42,659 nt of DNA from an uncultured Dorea sp. (GTDB taxonomy: Bacteria > Bacillota > Clostridia > Lachnospirales > Lachnospiraceae): contig CAJTZE010000030.1 in assembly GCA_910584265.1 (NCBI GenBank), positions 1 to 42,659 on the forward strand, in the 5' to 3' direction. Shown in pieces: positions 40,136 to 42,659 of this stretch; position 1 is the stretch's first letter; the number at the start of each line of letters is the position of its first letter. Under the pieces are notes generated by a model. The model saw nothing but the letters and a program-made list of their open reading frames with translations, was not told the DNA's origin and did no database searches. A program made the translations under genes and the position numbers.

Positions 40136-42626
40136 GAATAATAATATGGCGGTAATATCCCGCATGGCGTTAAAGCTGCTCAGGAACAATAAGCGCCGGA
40201 GCATTACCATGATACTGGCAGTATTTCTGTCTTCCTTTCTGATGTTTGGCATCTTTACGGTGGGCATTACTTATTTTAAAATGCAGCGGCTACAGAATAT
40301 CCGTTTGAGCGGTGCGGAATTTGATGCTATTATGTATGGCGTGACGGACAGGCAGAAGGAGCTTTTAGAGGAGCATCCGGATGTGGGCGGATTCGGTATT
40401 TGTGCTGTATCCGGGAGCGTAGAGGAAACACCCTATGACAAAACGCCGGATGTGGGGCTTATGTATGCAGATGAGACCTACTGGAAGCAGATGATGGCTC
40501 CTGCAAGGGAGCGGGTAACGGGAAGCTATCCTGTTAGAGAAGACGAGGTTATGGTGACGGAGGAGGCCTTGGAGAAGTGCGGCTTCCAGGGACTGGGAAT
40601 TGGAGATGCGTTTACCGTGACCTGTAGTGTGAAGGGGGAGCTGCGGGAGCAGACCTTCCGGATTTCGGGAATCTGGGACGGCTACGGAGCGAAGAGTGTT
40701 TTTTATGTGTCGGAAAGCTATTACAGCCAGACAGGACTTACGCATGCGGATGTATCCTCCGGACGGTGTTATATCCGGTTGGAAAAGAAGCTGATGCGGA
40801 CGAAGGATCAGGATGCATTGATTACATATATGGAGCTTAATAAAGCACAGAGGCTGTTTTTTGAAACAGAGACCGGCTATTCGGTACAGATTTTTACAGG
40901 CATCGTATGTCTGATATTGGTGATCTGCCTGTGTGCATATCTTTTAATTTACAATATTATGTATCTGTCTGTGGCGGGAAATATCCGGTATTATGGATTG
41001 CTGCAGACCATCGGGATGACCGGGCGGCAGATTTACGGCCTGATAAGGAGGCAGATGCTTCTTGTGGGCGGAACCGGAATTTTGGGCGGGATTCTCTTTG
41101 GCAGCGGTCTTTCATTTGTCCTGATCCCGGAAATAGTGAAATCGCTGGGAATCCGCGCAGGAAAGATCGGAGGGATTGAAGTGTCGTTCCACCCGGCGGT
41201 TTTTCTGCTGACGATTCTTTTTATCGGCGCAACGGTGGCGGCGGCCAGCAGGAAGCCAGTCAGAACTGCAGTGATGAGTTCGCCGATGGAGGCTCTGGGA
41301 TACCGTCCTGAATCGAAGATCAGAGCTGTGCGGAAGAAGAAAAGGGGAAGCCTGATCTGGAGGATGGCAGGAGAGCAGATTACAAAGGATAAGAAAAAGT
41401 CGGCGGTGACGATAGTGTCTCTTGCTGTCAGCCTTGCAGTATTCTTATGTGTGGTAACCCTTGTGTCTACTCAGGGCGCCAGAGAGTACTATTTTAATTA
41501 TCGGAATCTGGATATGGTGCTGAAAAATGATACTATGAAAAAGGAAGATTTGAAGGAACATGTGCAGATTTTTAACGAGGATTTTCTGGTTCGGCTGAAT
41601 GAGATGGAAGGAATAGCCAAAATTGATCCGGTAATTTATACGGAGATTACCGTTCCCTGGGAGCCGGATTTTGCAGACCAGTGGATGCGGGAATTTTATG
41701 AGACCTGGATGAATATCCCGTATGAGGATGAGAGAGAGGAATACAAGGAGCATCCGGAGAATTTCGGTTCCGTGCTGGCCGGAATTGACGAAGAGGATTT
41801 TAAAGCTTTGAACAGCACCTTACAGGAGCCGGTTTCCGAGGCCGCATTTCTAAAAGGGGAGACCTGCCTGCTGTACCGGAACGGCCTGGCTTTTGAGGAC
41901 CGGGATGTGGTGGGAAGGACGGTAACCTGCGCAGATTATGAGGATGCAGAACACAGCCGTTCCTTTGAGATTGCGGGCATGACTGACGTGTCGGATTATA
42001 ATGCGCTTGCATCCTATCCGCCGGTTATTATCGTCAGTGACAATGTGGTGAAGGAATTTGCAGAAGATCCGGTTATTTTCAGGATCGGCATTACCTATAC
42101 TGAGGAATATGACGAAGAGACGGAGAAGGCAGTGCTTTGGGCGGCAGACGGGATTCCTCACGGAAAGGATTATTCCTATGAATCAAAGATAGAATTGGTG
42201 AAAACCGTGAAGAAGGCGCAGGGCAGTATGATGGAAGCGGGAATCAGCATGGTGCTGATCCTGGCATTCATAGGCATTATGAATTATCTGAATACCTCCG
42301 TGGGGAGCATCCAGAACCGGCGGATGGAGCTGTCGGTTCTGGAGAGTATCGGGATGACGGGAAAGCAGATGGGCAGGATGCTGGTTACAGAAGGACTGCT
42401 GTATGCCGCAGGAGCATGGCTCGTTACCATGACAGCCGGGCTTGGGGTGACGTACTGGCTGTATCAGTCTATGAATTATAACGGCGCAGAGTTTAAAATT
42501 CCCATACTGCCGCTGCTTGCGGCACTTGTGCTGACACTGGCGGTCTGTATGAGCGTACCGTTGATCACGTGGCAGCAGATGGAGAAAAACAATTCTATCG
42601 TAGATCGGATCAAGGGGATTGAATAG
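40128..42626 (+). CDS. FtsX-type ABC transporter permease (BceB-like)
   Basis: The roughly 832-residue permease has an N-terminal helix (about 25-48), an extracytoplasmic region, three helices (about 250-390; GNIRYYGLLQTIGMT is the FtsX coupling segment), a basic linker, another helix near 435-455, a large second extracytoplasmic region and three C-terminal helices. The second coupling segment is NRRMELSVLESIGMT. It is the membrane partner of the upstream ATPase, and the pair lies next to an OmpR-type two-component system, so a role in sensing and removing antimicrobial peptides is likely. Starts at 40119, 40128 and 40146 are all possible; I use 40128 because RNNN near the start is common in relatives. 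Confidence 0.9.
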   Translation: MLRNNNMAVISRMALKLLRNNKRRSITMILAVFLSSFLMFGIFTVGITYFKMQRLQNIRLSGAEFDAIMYGVTDRQKELLEEHPDVGGFGICAVSGSVEETPYDKTPDVGLMYADETYWKQMMAPARERVTGSYPVREDEVMVTEEALEKCGFQGLGIGDAFTVTCSVKGELREQTFRISGIWDGYGAKSVFYVSESYYSQTGLTHADVSSGRCYIRLEKKLMRTKDQDALITYMELNKAQRLFFETETGYSVQIFTGIVCLILVICLCAYLLIYNIMYLSVAGNIRYYGLLQTIGMTGRQIYGLIRRQMLLVGGTGILGGILFGSGLSFVLIPEIVKSLGIRAGKIGGIEVSFHPAVFLLTILFIGATVAAASRKPVRTAVMSSPMEALGYRPESKIRAVRKKKRGSLIWRMAGEQITKDKKKSAVTIVSLAVSLAVFLCVVTLVSTQGAREYYFNYRNLDMVLKNDTMKKEDLKEHVQIFNEDFLVRLNEMEGIAKIDPVIYTEITVPWEPDFADQWMREFYETWMNIPYEDEREEYKEHPENFGSVLAGIDEEDFKALNSTLQEPVSEAAFLKGETCLLYRNGLAFEDRDVVGRTVTCADYEDAEHSRSFEIAGMTDVSDYNALASYPPVIIVSDNVVKEFAEDPVIFRIGITYTEEYDEETEKAVLWAADGIPHGKDYSYESKIELVKTVKKAQGSMMEAGISMVLILAFIGIMNYLNTSVGSIQNRRMELSVLESIGMTGKQMGRMLVTEGLLYAAGAWLVTMTAGLGVTYWLYQSMNYNGAEFKIPILPLLAALVLTLAVCMSVPLITWQQMEKNNSIVDRIKGIE

Positions 42627-42659
42627 GCGGCCTGACAGATTATTTCCTGCTTAAGGTGC

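Overview
The window looks like a chromosomal segment of a Lachnospiraceae (Clostridium cluster XIVa) bacterium. The evidence is moderate GC with strong AGGAGG-type ribosome binding sites, a long-form ribosome hibernation factor, the secA-prfB pair with a programmed +1 frameshift, a DUF1846 protein, a eukaryotic-type HisA, and several BceAB-like and LytTR-regulated ABC transporter modules. No rRNA, tRNA, CRISPR array, prophage or complete insertion sequence was seen. No gene-free stretch exceeds about 300 bases; the longest gaps, before the ssb-like gene and before ftsH, hold promoters and a possible structured leader.

Layout. Positions 1-4621 (+): 3' end of comEC, then holA, lepA and hemW. 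Positions 4642-9221 (-): an FtsX-type ABC permease preceded by a 23-codon stub that looks like the remains of its ATPase gene, and a DUF1846 protein with a foldable leader. Positions 9251-15392 (+): ftsH, uvrC, hprK and a ROK glucokinase. Positions 15426-21903: class A PBP (-), yigZ (+), then hpf, a PsiE-like membrane protein and typA (-). Positions 22111-33414 (+): an SSB-like protein, dapA-dapB, a small lipoprotein, eukaryotic-type hisA, secA-prfB, then hom, a phosphoglycerate-mutase-like protein (candidate homoserine kinase) and lysC. Aspartate-family synthesis (lysine, threonine) is therefore split over two nearby clusters.

Positions 33439-42626 (+) form the accessory part, with two signal-transduction/export modules in tandem. 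Module 1 is a LytTR response regulator and GHKL histidine kinase, followed after a terminator by a separate transcription unit holding a 51-residue membrane microprotein, an ABC ATPase and a roughly ten-helix permease of no family I recognise. Its promoter carries a GGACA direct repeat with 21-bp spacing and a dyad over the -35 box. Module 2 is an OmpR-type regulator, a one-helix histidine kinase, and a MacB/BceA-type ATPase with an FtsX-type permease, the typical arrangement of antimicrobial-peptide sensing and detoxification. A TTGTGA-rich operator region precedes its transporter, and part of the motif recurs upstream of its regulator. The most novel candidates are module 1 with its microprotein, the ATPase stub upstream of the orphan permease, and the palindrome that spans the PBP promoter and ribosome binding site.
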